NCBI GenBank assembly: GCA_023897205.1
Contig: JAHWDD010000002.1
Location: forward strand, 3,782,001-3,846,000
From: Exophiala sp. HKRS030
Taxonomy: Eukaryota > Ascomycota > Eurotiomycetes > Chaetothyriales > Herpotrichiellaceae
Reading direction: 5' to 3'
DNA: 64,000 nucleotides
This document shows positions 33,980-44,360 of the stretch, piece by piece (positions within the stretch are counted from its first letter, which is position 1; every line of letters starts with the position of its first letter). A model generated the notes under the pieces. That model did no database searches, was not told the origin of the DNA, and saw only the letters and a list, made by a program, of their open reading frames with translations. Position numbers and translations under genes: made by a program.

Positions 33980-34905
33980 ATGAGGCTACAACTCGATCAG
34001 CATGGCAAGATCAAAACATACATCCACATCGCACAGACGGCAGTCCTCTTCCTAGCATGGGTCCTCACGATAGCACTCCTTACTCGTTCTGGAACGACCG
34101 ACGGTCGTGTAGGCTGGTACTTTGGCCTGGTACGTATCGCCGTGAACACTCCCCCCTCCCTCCACACGGGTTTGGTCATTGAGCAATTCGATCCCGAACA
34201 AAAAAAAACTAACGACAAACCCTCCGACGGCAGTGCTGGCTCACGATCCCCATTCTGATCTACCTAGTCATGGTACCAATGTGGTCTCGAGCTCGACGGT
34301 TCGCCAACGTCTACGCCTTCGCCTGCGTCGACGGTCTGGCCGTGGTGTTGTGGCTGAGTGCCTGGGCGGCCGTCGCCTCGTACGTGGCCTCGGGCAAGGG
34401 CAAAGGGGACAAGAAGGACGCCTCGGGTTGCGACAATTTCAAGTACGGGAGCCCCGGCCGTTGCAAACTCAGCGAGACCATCATAGTCTTTGGGGTCTTT
34501 GAGATGATCCTCTTCGTCGCCACGGCCTTTTTCTCCCTCCGGACCGTCATGACTTTCAAGAGGACCGGCATGATGCCCGACAATGCCCAATTCCCCGGGT
34601 CCGACTTCGACTCGAAACCACCAAACGACTTTTCCGCACAGACCCAGGACGCCTTTTCGAGCAACATGCGGACCGACGAGGAGGACCTGGAGGACGAAGG
34701 AGGACGACGGCCGGGGTACGGTTACCAGAAGCCCGAGTACGACGACCAATACGCGCCGCTGCACCAGCAGGAGCAGGAAGAGATTGTCCACATGCCGTCC
34801 GTGCAGCCACAGAGCCCCCTGAACCACAGTGGCCTGGGGATACAACAAGACTACAACAATACCGCGTACACCGGTTACGGGAATCATCAGATGCCCGGTC
34901 GGTGA
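33980..34905 (+). CDS. four-helix MARVEL-like membrane protein, 273 aa
   Basis: Exons are 33980-34129 and 34234-34905 (intron 104 nt, phase 0). Four hydrophobic helices are visible: HIAQTAVLFLAWVLTIALL, CWLTIPILIYLVMVP, VDGLAVVLWLSAWAAVASYV and IIVFGVFEMILFVATAFFSL, with a short Cys-containing loop (GCDNF, GRCKL) between the last two. This is the layout of fungal MARVEL-like proteins, which act at the plasma membrane or eisosomes. The cytosolic tail from about residue 170 is hydrophilic, rich in Asp, Gln, Pro and Tyr, with no domain. A CT-rich tract upstream suggests strong expression. Confidence 0.85.
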
Positions 34906-35919
34906 TACCTTTTGGGGGAAATAGGAATCTCGGGTGCCCGAGTAGTGGTGGTAGTCTCATGTGTCGTTTGAAACGAGGTCCCATCCCTTCACCTTCTGTT
35001 GGCTGATCCTCTTCTCCCTTTATAACTGTCGAAGCGTTTTCAGCGATATGCAATATTTTCTCAAGGAGGGCCTATTCGGATTTGGGGGTGTACTATGGTC
35101 AAGAAGTTTGTGTTTGTTTGGGCCTCTTAGGCCATCATTGGGAGTCATCTAGAGAAAAATTACCAAAACTTCAGTTTGAAATCCATTGCTGATTTGATCT
35201 TTGTATTCTGCTTTTGTTCTCTCTGTATGACTCGATTCTCAAAACCCATGATTCAACTATCATAGCATATTCGACCTTCAAGTGCCTTCATCCAACTGAA
35301 ACTCCATTAGATACCGCCTGTGTGTACCTTGTTCGGACTGCTCCGCACGATAGACCTCCCTAGAAGCTGCTCCCACGAGAAGCGCATATTTCCAAAGGGA
35401 CCAAATCCAGCTCCTGGAAACAATCTGAATCATTGCTACACTGTTGCCGTGATGATCTCCTGGATAGAAGAAGCGGAGACGAGGAGATGCCCAAACCCGA
35501 AGCAACCAAGAAAAACCCGCTTAATCACTCCGACAGTAACCTGTGTAACCTCAAACAAAACCATGCCTGCCTGCCTGCCGCCGGCTTGGCTGCGCCGGGA
35601 CGCCTGTACAGGTCCATGGATAATTTCACACCCATTTCATCGTAGTTCAGCCAGAAAAGGAAATAATCAATGCTGTCCCTGCCTAATATGGCGGCCCCCC
35701 AGCATCGTTGTATCTCGTCGCGGTGGAGGTGAATCCAGACATGTCGGAACACAACAAAGCAACAGGGGTGACTTATTTCGGGAAGACCTTGTGCAAAAGA
35801 AGAGAAGTGCAATATCATCAAAGGAAGTCGTTAGAAGGTGCAGGGTCCTGCATTATGGTGCCCGACACCTGTCGTGTCCATCTCTTGTAAGAAGTGTTTC
35901 AAAGTCGACATGCATGACC
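34906..35919. other. convergent intergenic space
   Basis: This 1.0-kb region lies between the 3' ends of the MARVEL-like gene and SHO1. Several overlapping small frames are present but none is supported. Confidence 0.5.
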
Positions 35920-36988
35920 TCATAACAGGATCAAGTAATTGCTAGGGGCTATGCCTGTTTCGCCATTCTCTTTCTTTGCCTGCCACCATCTTCCACTGAC
36001 ATCCGAGACCTCGAGGATTTCGTGTTTGCTGAAGCTGATCTCATTGGCGTCGTCTGGGTTGGCTTCGTAGCTATAGATGGCCTTTGCACGGTAGGGGTAT
36101 TCCGTTGGAGGCGCGACTTCGGATGTTGGAGCAGGGGTGCTGCTCGTGTTCATGGGTTGTGCTGAAGCTCGCGTTGCGCCTGCCGGTCCGCCAGGGTATC
36201 CTGACACTGGGGATGATGTCTCAAAGCCATTCAACTGGGCGGACGTGTACATCTGAGGCGGCTGTGCCGATGCTGTCGTCTGTGGGCGGTCATAAGCATT
36301 CGTCATGTTCTGAGCAGGGCCTCGGAACCCATTCGCCTCTTTATGCAGAGCAAATTGGTCAATGAATTCGCGGTGGGCGGCTTGAGGCGCGGAGCCGAAA
36401 TAGAATATCCAAATGATCTGGGTCACGATTAGTCGTGAGTCAATATTGACGCGGGAGGGTGACTTACAGCTACCATTGAAAGCAAGATGTGGCCTGCAGC
36501 TGCAGCTTCCATGGCACCTTGAGGCTGATAGACGAGCGAGTTGACGGCCGAGGTCGTCATGACGAGACCAGCTGCGAGATATCCAACAACCTAAAACACG
36601 TCAATACCTTTCCACCAGGAAAGAGAAAATAGGGTACATACAGCCATGCTATAGATATTGCTGGAGTTCGTTGCGAAGACAAACGCGACACCTAGGATGC
36701 AGCACAACATGTAGGCAACCGTCCACCAAGCATATTTTGGGAACGGATCTTGCACGTTCGCAATTATGGAGGAAATGAAGGCAATGAGCCAAGCGAGCTG
36801 GTAGAGAAGTGGTCAGCTTCGCGTTCGACACGAGAGCGGAAAAGGAGACCTACCAAGCTGATGGAAATCGTGGCCAGCGCAAAAGGGTCGCCAATGATAT
36901 GACCGAAGTCGATTCTGCCTCCTCTTCGAGCTTCCAACATGTTGTGTTTCTTCAAGGAGGGAGAATGCAGTGATCCGTAGGAGGGCAT
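35920..36988 (-). CDS. sho1: SHO1 osmosensor of the HOG pathway, 303 aa
   Basis: Exons are 36988-36854, 36797-36642, 36590-36468 and 36417-35920, all phase 0. SHO1 is a plasma-membrane scaffold of the high-osmolarity glycerol MAP kinase pathway and recruits Pbs2 by its SH3 domain. The N terminus reads [20 protein letters not shown], a hallmark of fungal SHO1. Four transmembrane segments follow (including [25 protein letters not shown] and [19 protein letters not shown]), then a Ser/Pro-rich linker. The C-terminal SH3 domain (about 247-303) has [25 protein letters not shown] and APSNYLILL. The length fits the family. The first ATG (36988) gives 16 residues before the second candidate, MLEARRG. 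Confidence 0.96.
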
Positions 36989-37697
36989 GAAGGGTCGACG
37001 AGGTCGGCGGTTTCTCGTCGCGGTCGATTACACTAGGTACTTTTGTTTCTTTGTCAAGATAGGTTCGAGAAGTAAAGAAGAGTGTTGATCGAAGAAGACT
37101 AGGACGAGGTTTGGTGATGGCTAGGCGCAGGCTGGGTGGCGCGAGGACCGGGCGCTGGAGGGCTGTGTCCGTGTGCAGTGCTGTCTGTGAGGGCGTGGGC
37201 TGGCTGGTCGAAGTCGACTTTCTTTGGAGTCAGCTAAGGAAATAAAGATGCCAACGACACAGTCGCCGATCCAAGGTAGAAGAGGCGTAGAATGACGACA
37301 AAGAGAGTGGTAACGATCGACAAGAATAAAGAAAAAAGTGTGTTGTTTGACAAATAGTGGTGCCTGAAAGAGCGTGGATATGGAGGTTGAAGGGTTTGAG
37401 GAATGAGGATTCGTATTCAGGAGGAGGAACAGGACTGGGAATAATGGGAGCGAGAAAGTCTGGCACGGAAAGAGACGCAGACTGGTGCGACTGGATGCGA
37501 GAGAGGACGGAGGCCAACCCACCCACCTGTACGAGGGAAAAAAGGGCGCCCAGGGCAGGGGATTCAACCCTAAACACGCCTGCCCAAGACGTGTCGGGGG
37601 CCACTAAAAACTTAAGCCTTAAGGAGCCTTGCAACATGCACGTTTCATCCCCTCAAGCGGGAGATCGTTGTCTCCAGATTTACAATTTCAACACACC

Positions 37698-37706
37698 TAC
37701 GGAGTA
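37698..37706 (+). repeat. TACGGAGTA intergenic motif, copy 4
   Basis: Exact copy, 3 nt from the next one. Confidence 0.8.
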
Positions 37707-37709
37707 TTC

Positions 37710-37718
37710 TACGGAGTA
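37710..37718 (+). repeat. TACGGAGTA intergenic motif, copy 5
   Basis: Exact copy, in tandem with the previous one. Confidence 0.8.
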
Positions 37719-38221
37719 CTCGTACTCACACCATGCGAATATGCCCGCGAGAAAGAAGTGTAGTGTTTTCCAGGTCCGCTCACATCAATTCAATCTCCCT
37801 GTTCGCTCAATGGCATGTCGCATGTCCCCGGCGCTTGTTCCGCAGTAGCACAGGCCATGCGCCCAGCAAGCGCTGGGTGGCACCACGGCTGTGCAAAGGG
37901 CTGCCATACACACTCGACAATGCTCATTCACCTCGACGGATGCTTACATAGAATAGATCTCCATTTCCAGATGCCCGTTGAGGATTGACCTCCAGACGCT
38001 GTCGACGCCTCCTCACCTTCGGATGGCTAATTTTCCGTTGGCGAGACGGAGCTGTCCTCATTAATGAAACTGGGCTGCGTCCTGACACCACCCATTGGAC
38101 ACGACGCGACATGGCCCCCTGATGGCTGTGGACACCGTCGATACATGGTTCTCGACCAATCTTCGCATCTCCACCCAAATACCCCCTGGCAGGGCGCCAC
38201 CAGCCCGTGCTCACAGTCCTG

Positions 38222-38230
38222 TACTCCGTA
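38222..38230 (-). repeat. TACGGAGTA intergenic motif, copy 6 (reverse)
   Basis: Exact copy, read TACTCCGTA on the plus strand. Confidence 0.8.
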
Positions 38231-38708
38231 TGTACAGTATTCTCGCAATCCTGCACTGGAACGCTAACCCAAGCTATCCATATTGTAGAACCCCAGGACA
38301 GATTGTGGTCCAGCCATCGATCATCAACAACGACTCCTCGAAGTGCATTTATTAAATCCTCCGAAGAGCCCTACAGTAGCTGTTGCACGCCCCCCATCAT
38401 TCTGTTGCTCACTCCAATGCGAATGCATGATCTGCGCCCGGCACAGATGTTCCCATTGGCGGGCTAGCCATGCACTCACGATGGCTATGCTGGTTTAACG
38501 AAGCAACACCTATATCGACTGGCAGACTGCCGGATTATCCTTCCTGATGTGCTATCGCTCGACACCCACTAAAGCCTGTCATCAGACCCAGATGCAGTCT
38601 GTTGATGGCGAAAGAACAATTCTTCTGTGTTTGCCCGAATCATGCCACCAGGGCCTCAAGATGCCCGGATCACTAAAAATATCTCGTGAACAGATCATAG
38701 CTCGTCGA

Positions 38709-39434
38709 TCAGAGATATCCTTGTTCCTCTTTGGCTCGCCGTTCCCAGCGGATCAGGTGTTTCTCGACTTCGCCTACTCTTCTTTCCCAGTCTTCCCACA
38801 AGTCACCCATTCCTACAACGCCCACTTTGATCCACCATTCGAGGCAACGAGCACTCCGTTCACGTAGCACCTGTACTTCATTCGCCAGTTCTTCCTCGGT
38901 TCGGTTGCACTGTTCGAGGCGTGGGACCAGAGACAGTAATTCCGAGCTTTGTTCGGCGGGAGGAATTTGCAAGGTCTGCAAGGAGGAGAGTCTCGAGGCT
39001 GTCTCGGGAAACAAGGTCGCATGCGCAAGGACAATCGAGGCAAGGGTGCTTAGATCTTGGGATTTGGGGGGCACTTCGCTGGCCGACAATGTGGAAGCAA
39101 ACAAGTCTGGATAGACGAATGCTAAAGCGTGATGTTAGCCGACTTGTTGATTGCGCAACTCGCATTGTTGCTGCCACCTACACAAGTGCTCAATATCACG
39201 AATCATAGTGCTTGCAGCCCCACTGTGTTTCTTTAGTCGTTCGAATTCGCCTTCGAGATGATCGAGCCTAGACCAAACCGTGTCTTTTCCGTGGGCTGGG
39301 CTTGTCGCTGGCTCTGGGATGCCATCTTGATCAGTGGTACCCTTTAGTAAGAATTCCAGATGACGAAGGCGCGTCTCCAGGAGTGCGAGTGTGGCGCGGG
39401 CCGCAGCCTCTGGATCTTTTGTGTCGGTAGCCAT
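38709..39434 (-). CDS. ro-10: RO-10 / dynactin p24-like nuclear distribution protein, 221 aa
   Basis: Exons are 39434-39182 and 39121-38709. The donor at 39181 (GTAGGT) joins EHL to SFVYPDLFA. The N terminus (TLALLETRLRHLEFLL) and the segment RLDHLEGEFERLKK form amphipathic coiled-coil helices. The late part (RLEQCNRTEEELANEVQVLRERS, then CLEWWIKVG) matches what I know of the Neurospora RO-10 family, the p24 shoulder subunit of dynactin needed for nuclear migration along microtubules. No membrane segment or enzyme motif is seen. The identification rests on remembered family pattern and length. Confidence 0.78.
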
Positions 39435-40499
39435 TTATGTTTCGCCAACAATTCTGAATCCAACGCAGGAGAAATGTTTGGTGGGAAGGACGGCGTAGGA
39501 GTGCAAACACATCAAACACGGCAACCGTTATTTCGTCCCAGTGAGGCATCGGAGACACGCCCCGAACTTCTCCATTCTGGGCGTCGGACTTTTCTCCATC
39601 TCCATAAATAATTCCCTGTTGTATTCCGTGACAATCAAATAAGAACCTGACATTCGCCTTGCATCAATGCGAAACCATGCTCGCCTGTGCGAGTTTCAGA
39701 TCCATCGATTACCCTCTCCTTCTCGAATACGTATGCAGACTGGAGCGATGAACGTATGTCTCAGTCTGTTCCGTCGTACGCAAGCTGATGACATGCTACT
39801 TCGGTGGCTGGGGCTGTCGCACTGTGCATAACCCCGCCCTCTGATTTCAACGCCCTCATTTGTCGTAATTAGGCGAGTGGCGCCATGAATGCCGTTCCTG
39901 GTGGCAGGAAACAGCTCTGTATGCTGACCAAAGAGCGAAACCTGTCGGAGCCAAAGGGCGAATCTGCCAACTACTGCAAAGGAAGCGTTCTCGCTACGTC
40001 GGAGCTACTCCAGGACTATCAAGAGCTTCTGACAGGATAGCCAAAGCTTCTTCGTTGCCCGCTCTCCAAGTTAGGACTGATCGAAGATGACGTTCCAGCG
40101 ACAAATGGGCCCTTTGATGGATCGCAGCTGTCTTCTCCCTCAGTTGATGCTCGTGGGAGCTACAAACCACTAATACAAGGAACCCTTGTCAAGGCTGACC
40201 AATCATGGCTTGTTCTCAGGCCCGACGACACACCATGTTTCCCAGCCGTCCGTATTCGAGGTACTTCTTCGTCCAGCTCTCGAGAAAGCAGCTTTGAGGG
40301 TTCGTCTCTTCCGTAAGGAACCGGTTTTACCTCCTCTTGTCTGGCTTTGTTGTTCTCGCATATAGTCCCAATTGTGCAGAATTGTCATTGTTATTGCTGC
40401 AAGTCGTTCATCTCAGACTAGCAAGCCCAAAGCACATCGCACTTCGTCGAAGCGTCAAGGTACCCGCATTGTTCTCTGGCCGCACCGAGCTCAAGTTCG
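39435..40499. other. divergent intergenic region
   Basis: This is the promoter space between the RO-10 gene and the CorA-like gene. No other gene or repeat is recognised. Confidence 0.5.
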
Positions 40500-42203
40500 A
40501 TGCCCTCGGACCATGCCGCCGTAGGCTGTAACACGTGTACCATGGCACCACCAGATCCGCATCGCTGGACTTACACAGACTATGTATGCTTTTTACGAAG
40601 TCACGGCTTCCACAACCTCGCGTGCCTGGACGACTATCTTCGGTGGGGGGTGGAAGCAGCTCGAAATCCAGCAGTTCCACGACCCCAACGAGCAACCACA
40701 ATCTTGTTGGAGTTTGGAACATCAAGTTTTCGGACCTCAGATTTGACCGACACCACGAAACTCAGGGTTTTGCTGAAAGAATGGACGAAGAAGACCCCAT
40801 CCACGCCCACGTCCACCACACCGTCCAATGTACAAGGACGCATCGTCATGGTCAACAACATCAGCCCCGAAATGGTCGATACGCTCGGCGGCCTCCTCAA
40901 CATTGAACCGGCATTCTTTGCCTCTCACCTTGCAGATCATGGAATTGGAAGCACAGGGGAAGTCAACACGTCCTCACCATTGGCCTCACAGAATCAACGA
41001 CATCAAAAACATTTCTTCACCATCGAATACCCATGTGCCTTTGTTGCGCACAATTGCGGCAAGGATGTGGATATCGATAAGCTCTACTGCAAGGGCAACT
41101 ACCGGAGACGAGTGGAGGTGTGCTCGAAATACGGCAAACACAAGGTCGCTCTTGCTCGAAGGAAGATATCATTCTACATGAAGAAATCACTGGAACCGTG
41201 GCTATGTAAGTACCATTCTGTCTTGCCTCTTTGGTCGTCTCTAACCTTTTCAGGCGTCGTCCTCGTGGACCCGCCCATGACACACTTCACCCTCGGTGCT
41301 GAGACGAGCTTCGGGGCGTACTCCCACACCCAACGCATGGACATATCCGGATACCAGGGTGGATATCTCGACTTTATCGAGATGCGCCGCCCGGGCAGCA
41401 AGGACTCTCACGACTTCCGCGCGTGTGGCTCTCGTCCCATGTGCCCAAACCCGTTCGACGATCTCTGTCGACATTGGCACATCATGGCCCGGGACGGACT
41501 CCTCAACCCCTCCGACAGAAACATGCTCAACCTGATGCGGCCGGCCTTTCAGATCGCCGCCAGCGAATGCACAAACTTTTTCGAGTACATCCGGTCGACG
41601 CTCGAAAGCCAGCCCATCTCGACGGCGCTCGCGCTCGAGCCACAGAGGGCCAAGAGGATCCTCGACAAGGTCATCTCCCTGGACTCGATGCTGAGCCGGT
41701 ACAAACCCATCCTCACCCGCATCAAGTCCTTCGTCGGCGCCGACTCGGACCTCAACGACGACTACCGCGCTTTGCTGATCGACCTACACCACTACCGCGC
41801 CGAGTGCGACAGCCAAATGCAGCACATCCTCGCGGTCTCACAGGTGCAGGATACGACGTCCCTGGCGTCCATCGAGTTCGAATCCACCAGGCAAGCCGAC
41901 TACTCGCGGTACTTGACCATCATCGCCCTGATATACGTGCCCTTTGCCTTGGCGTGCGCCATCTTCAGCCTGCCCCACGACTTTGCGCCGGCCGCGCACT
42001 ACCTGTACGGCTTCCTGCCCGCCACGGCGGGCGTGGCCGTCGTGTTCATCCTTCTCGTCTTGCCGGAGGCGCGAGATCCGCTTCCGATCATCAAGGCCTC
42101 CCTGTGCGGAGGCCTGACCAAGAAGAGATTGCTCGCGAAGCCGGGTGGTAACAAGGGCACGACCCCGTCATCACAGAGCGAAAAGTACGTCGAGGAGGTA
42201 TGA
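40500..42203 (+). CDS. CorA-like membrane protein of unknown role, 551 aa
   Basis: Exons are 40500-41205 and 41254-42203. The 48-nt intron is in frame and stop-free, but has a canonical GTAAGT donor and TTTTCAG acceptor. The N-terminal half is soluble: WTYTDYVCFLRSHGF, then NNISPEMVDTLGGLLNIEP. The middle is helical (residues about 330-440). Two membrane helices lie at the C terminus (YLTIIALIYVPFALACAIFSL and YGFLPATAGVAVVFILLVLP). This is the plan of fungal CorA/ALR-type proteins, but the GMN signature that follows the first helix in Mg2+ channels is absent, as in many ascomycete CorA-like proteins. It is therefore unlikely to be a simple Mg2+ transporter. Confidence 0.82.
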   Translation: MPSDHAAVGCNTCTMAPPDPHRWTYTDYVCFLRSHGFHNLACLDDYLRWGVEAARNPAVPRPQRATTILLEFGTSSFRTSDLTDTTKLRVLLKEWTKKTPSTPTSTTPSNVQGRIVMVNNISPEMVDTLGGLLNIEPAFFASHLADHGIGSTGEVNTSSPLASQNQRHQKHFFTIEYPCAFVAHNCGKDVDIDKLYCKGNYRRRVEVCSKYGKHKVALARRKISFYMKKSLEPWLCKYHSVLPLWSSLTFSGVVLVDPPMTHFTLGAETSFGAYSHTQRMDISGYQGGYLDFIEMRRPGSKDSHDFRACGSRPMCPNPFDDLCRHWHIMARDGLLNPSDRNMLNLMRPAFQIAASECTNFFEYIRSTLESQPISTALALEPQRAKRILDKVISLDSMLSRYKPILTRIKSFVGADSDLNDDYRALLIDLHHYRAECDSQMQHILAVSQVQDTTSLASIEFESTRQADYSRYLTIIALIYVPFALACAIFSLPHDFAPAAHYLYGFLPATAGVAVVFILLVLPEARDPLPIIKASLCGGLTKKRLLAKPGGNKGTTPSSQSEKYVEEV

Positions 42204-42964
42204 CATTTGGATGGGATGGGAGCCGTGTGTCACCGATCGGCGTCTAGGGCGTCTCGAGAACACTTTCCCTCTTGTTTTCGTTTTCGCTTTTCGTGAAGTT
42301 ATTTGACAATCAAGAACCAGTCAGACTTATCCCATCTTCTTGTCTCTCGCCAGTTGCGTCATGACACTTTTGATGGTGGGAACACCCTAGGGTACTTTCA
42401 TATTCAGAGTTGGCACATCCTGACTCTTGAGGAGTCAATACGGACACGATGCTATGATTTTGGGCAAGAGGGGAGGGCTTTTCCGTGCATACCCTCATGG
42501 ATGGATGGATCCGGTGGTTGGCTGGCTACTTTTTTCACCTTTTTGCAAATGCGCCCACGAACCATGAAACCTGGTGGGATGAATGAACAATCCATTTTTG
42601 GGGTATGCGTTACAGCTACGGCCCATGATGCAAGGCATGCGAGGTCCTCATGAAATGGAACAAAGTCCTCGCATAGATATACGAAATAAATACCAAGCAA
42701 AATGAATACTAATTAATTCAAGACTTTACAAAGTTTGAAATATCGGACCTTCAGAAGGCACTGGGAGTCTCGACTACAGTCGACGCATATGGAATTTTGA
42801 TACATTCTCTTGCATCGTTGTAGTTGATGTACATGGACAGGATATGGTAGTGCTAATTCTCACCTGACGATACAATACAGTACAAAATATACAGATTTGC
42901 CCAGTGGTGTATAATAGTATATGCAGACAAAGTGGAAATGAAGTCAAGAGTGCAACTGACAACT
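42204..42964. other. convergent intergenic space
   Basis: This is the 3' flank of the CorA-like gene and of the mS45 gene. Nothing else is seen. Confidence 0.6.
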
Positions 42965-44360
42965 CTAGACCTCCACCTTTGTTGGTATCTTGACTTGTCC
43001 CTTCTTCCTTTCCTGGGATGGCACACCGTATCGAAATCCGGGACTTTTGGTGCCACGGCCGTCCAGTTTGGTGCCCTCCCTCGTGGCGGCGACGTTGGTG
43101 AAGATGAATTGCCATCGGCCCGTGTCGACGCGAGTCCTGTTCTCTTCTTCCAATCGGGCCTTCAACTCCTTGGCTTCCTTTCTCTTGCGGGCGTCTTCCT
43201 CGAGACGCTGGGCGTGTAGCCGTTGGCGCTCCCGGTGCTCATCGGCAAGCTCGGGATTTTGCCTGTCTATTTCGTATGCGATCATTTGAGGGTGGGGGAT
43301 ACGCGCATCGGCCGGTTTCAAAATGGGGTGAGAGTGGCCTGCTTTGCCGACGTACTCTGGCTTCGTGTCCTCCCAGGGCTCTCGAGCAGGTTTGCCTCCT
43401 TGTCCGGCGTCCTGATCGTCCGGCAATCGAGGCGCACCACTGAAGACCCGACCCGCATCGGTACGGTTAAACGCGCGAGATTCAGAGGTAGGGTGGAAGA
43501 GCTGGGGGAAAGTGAGGGGATGTTGTTCGAGGTCGTTGATGGACTCGTGTGGCTCCATCGGCTTCCGCGTCGTCTGGTTGAGTCTGTTGACTGGCACCAT
43601 TGAGTGAACGGCTTTGGCATACGGTATTGCGAGTTCTTGGCCCTGGAAATCGAAGAGATCAGGTCAGCTTCGGTATCAGACAGCAGCGTTTGTCATGTAA
43701 TGGGCTGATTGATTTGTTTCTTTCTCAGAGAGTTGTAATTTGTTTTTGTTTAGATCACCATGTTTGGAAGTCTGGAAGACTAATCGATTTGGTTGTTCAT
43801 CATAGAAGGTCGGACGCAGGCAATAAGAAAAATGAGAAAGAGCTTGTCAAACGTACCTCTGCTTGCATCTTCTTCTCGACTTCTATCAGCCGCACGACGG
43901 CAGCAACTCTGCGCATATCTACCCCCATCTCCACCGACACCTGTCGAACAGATTTCTGCAGCACTTGTACACGGTGCCATATTTCGTGCTGTAGTTCCTC
44001 TGATAATACACTCTGTGAGATGAAATGCGAGTTTCGTGGGAACGGCCTCAGATCTTCTTCCGACTCGGCGCGGGTAGTATTTTCAGAAGATCCGTCTGGT
44101 GAGGCACCAGATTGTCCATCGCGATCTCGCAAGAGATTTCCTCGTCTGTCATAAGCCGACAGGTAGTTTGTTGACCCGGGAAGAGGCCGTTTAAAGACTG
44201 CGCCGGGACCCTGCAGCCATGCAAACATTTCAGCTCGGAGCCGTGTTTGGGAAGTTGGAGTGGAGGAAAAGGCGCGATTGAAACATGATTTGCAGTGTGT
44301 GTGGACGGAGGGTATAGGGATAGCAATCGATGCGGTCGAGGGAGGTATTCGAGGAGGCAT
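42965..44360 (-). CDS. bot1: mitochondrial ribosomal small-subunit protein mS45 (Bot1/MRPS35 family), 393 aa
   Basis: Exons are 44360-43857 and 43642-42965 (intron 214 nt, phase 0). The N terminus is basic and Ser-rich with no acidic residues (MPPRIPPSTASIAIPIPSVH...), a mitochondrial targeting peptide. The core reads RPFPRNSHFISQSVLSEELQ, then QVSVEMGVDMRRVAAVVRLI, and across the intron EGQELAIPYAKAVHSMVPVN. This is the pattern of the Bot1p (eukaryotic mitochondrial regulator) family, now known as mS45. The C-terminal half has a charged helical stretch (RQRLHAQRLEEDARKRKEAK) and ends RWQFIFTNV and PGFRYGVPSQERKKGQ. It acts in mitochondrial translation. Confidence 0.88.

Larger units (their letters stand above)
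36989..38708. other. 1.7-kb intergenic region, SHO1 promoter
   Basis: It contains three TACGGAGTA motifs (37698, 37710 and 38222). Long minus-strand frames at 37121-37637 overlap the probable SHO1 leader and are biased by a pyrimidine-rich tract. I see no gene. Confidence 0.5.

Noticed and set aside
37121..37637. Two overlapping minus-strand frames upstream of SHO1
   Set aside because: They arise from a pyrimidine-rich leader or promoter and resemble no protein.
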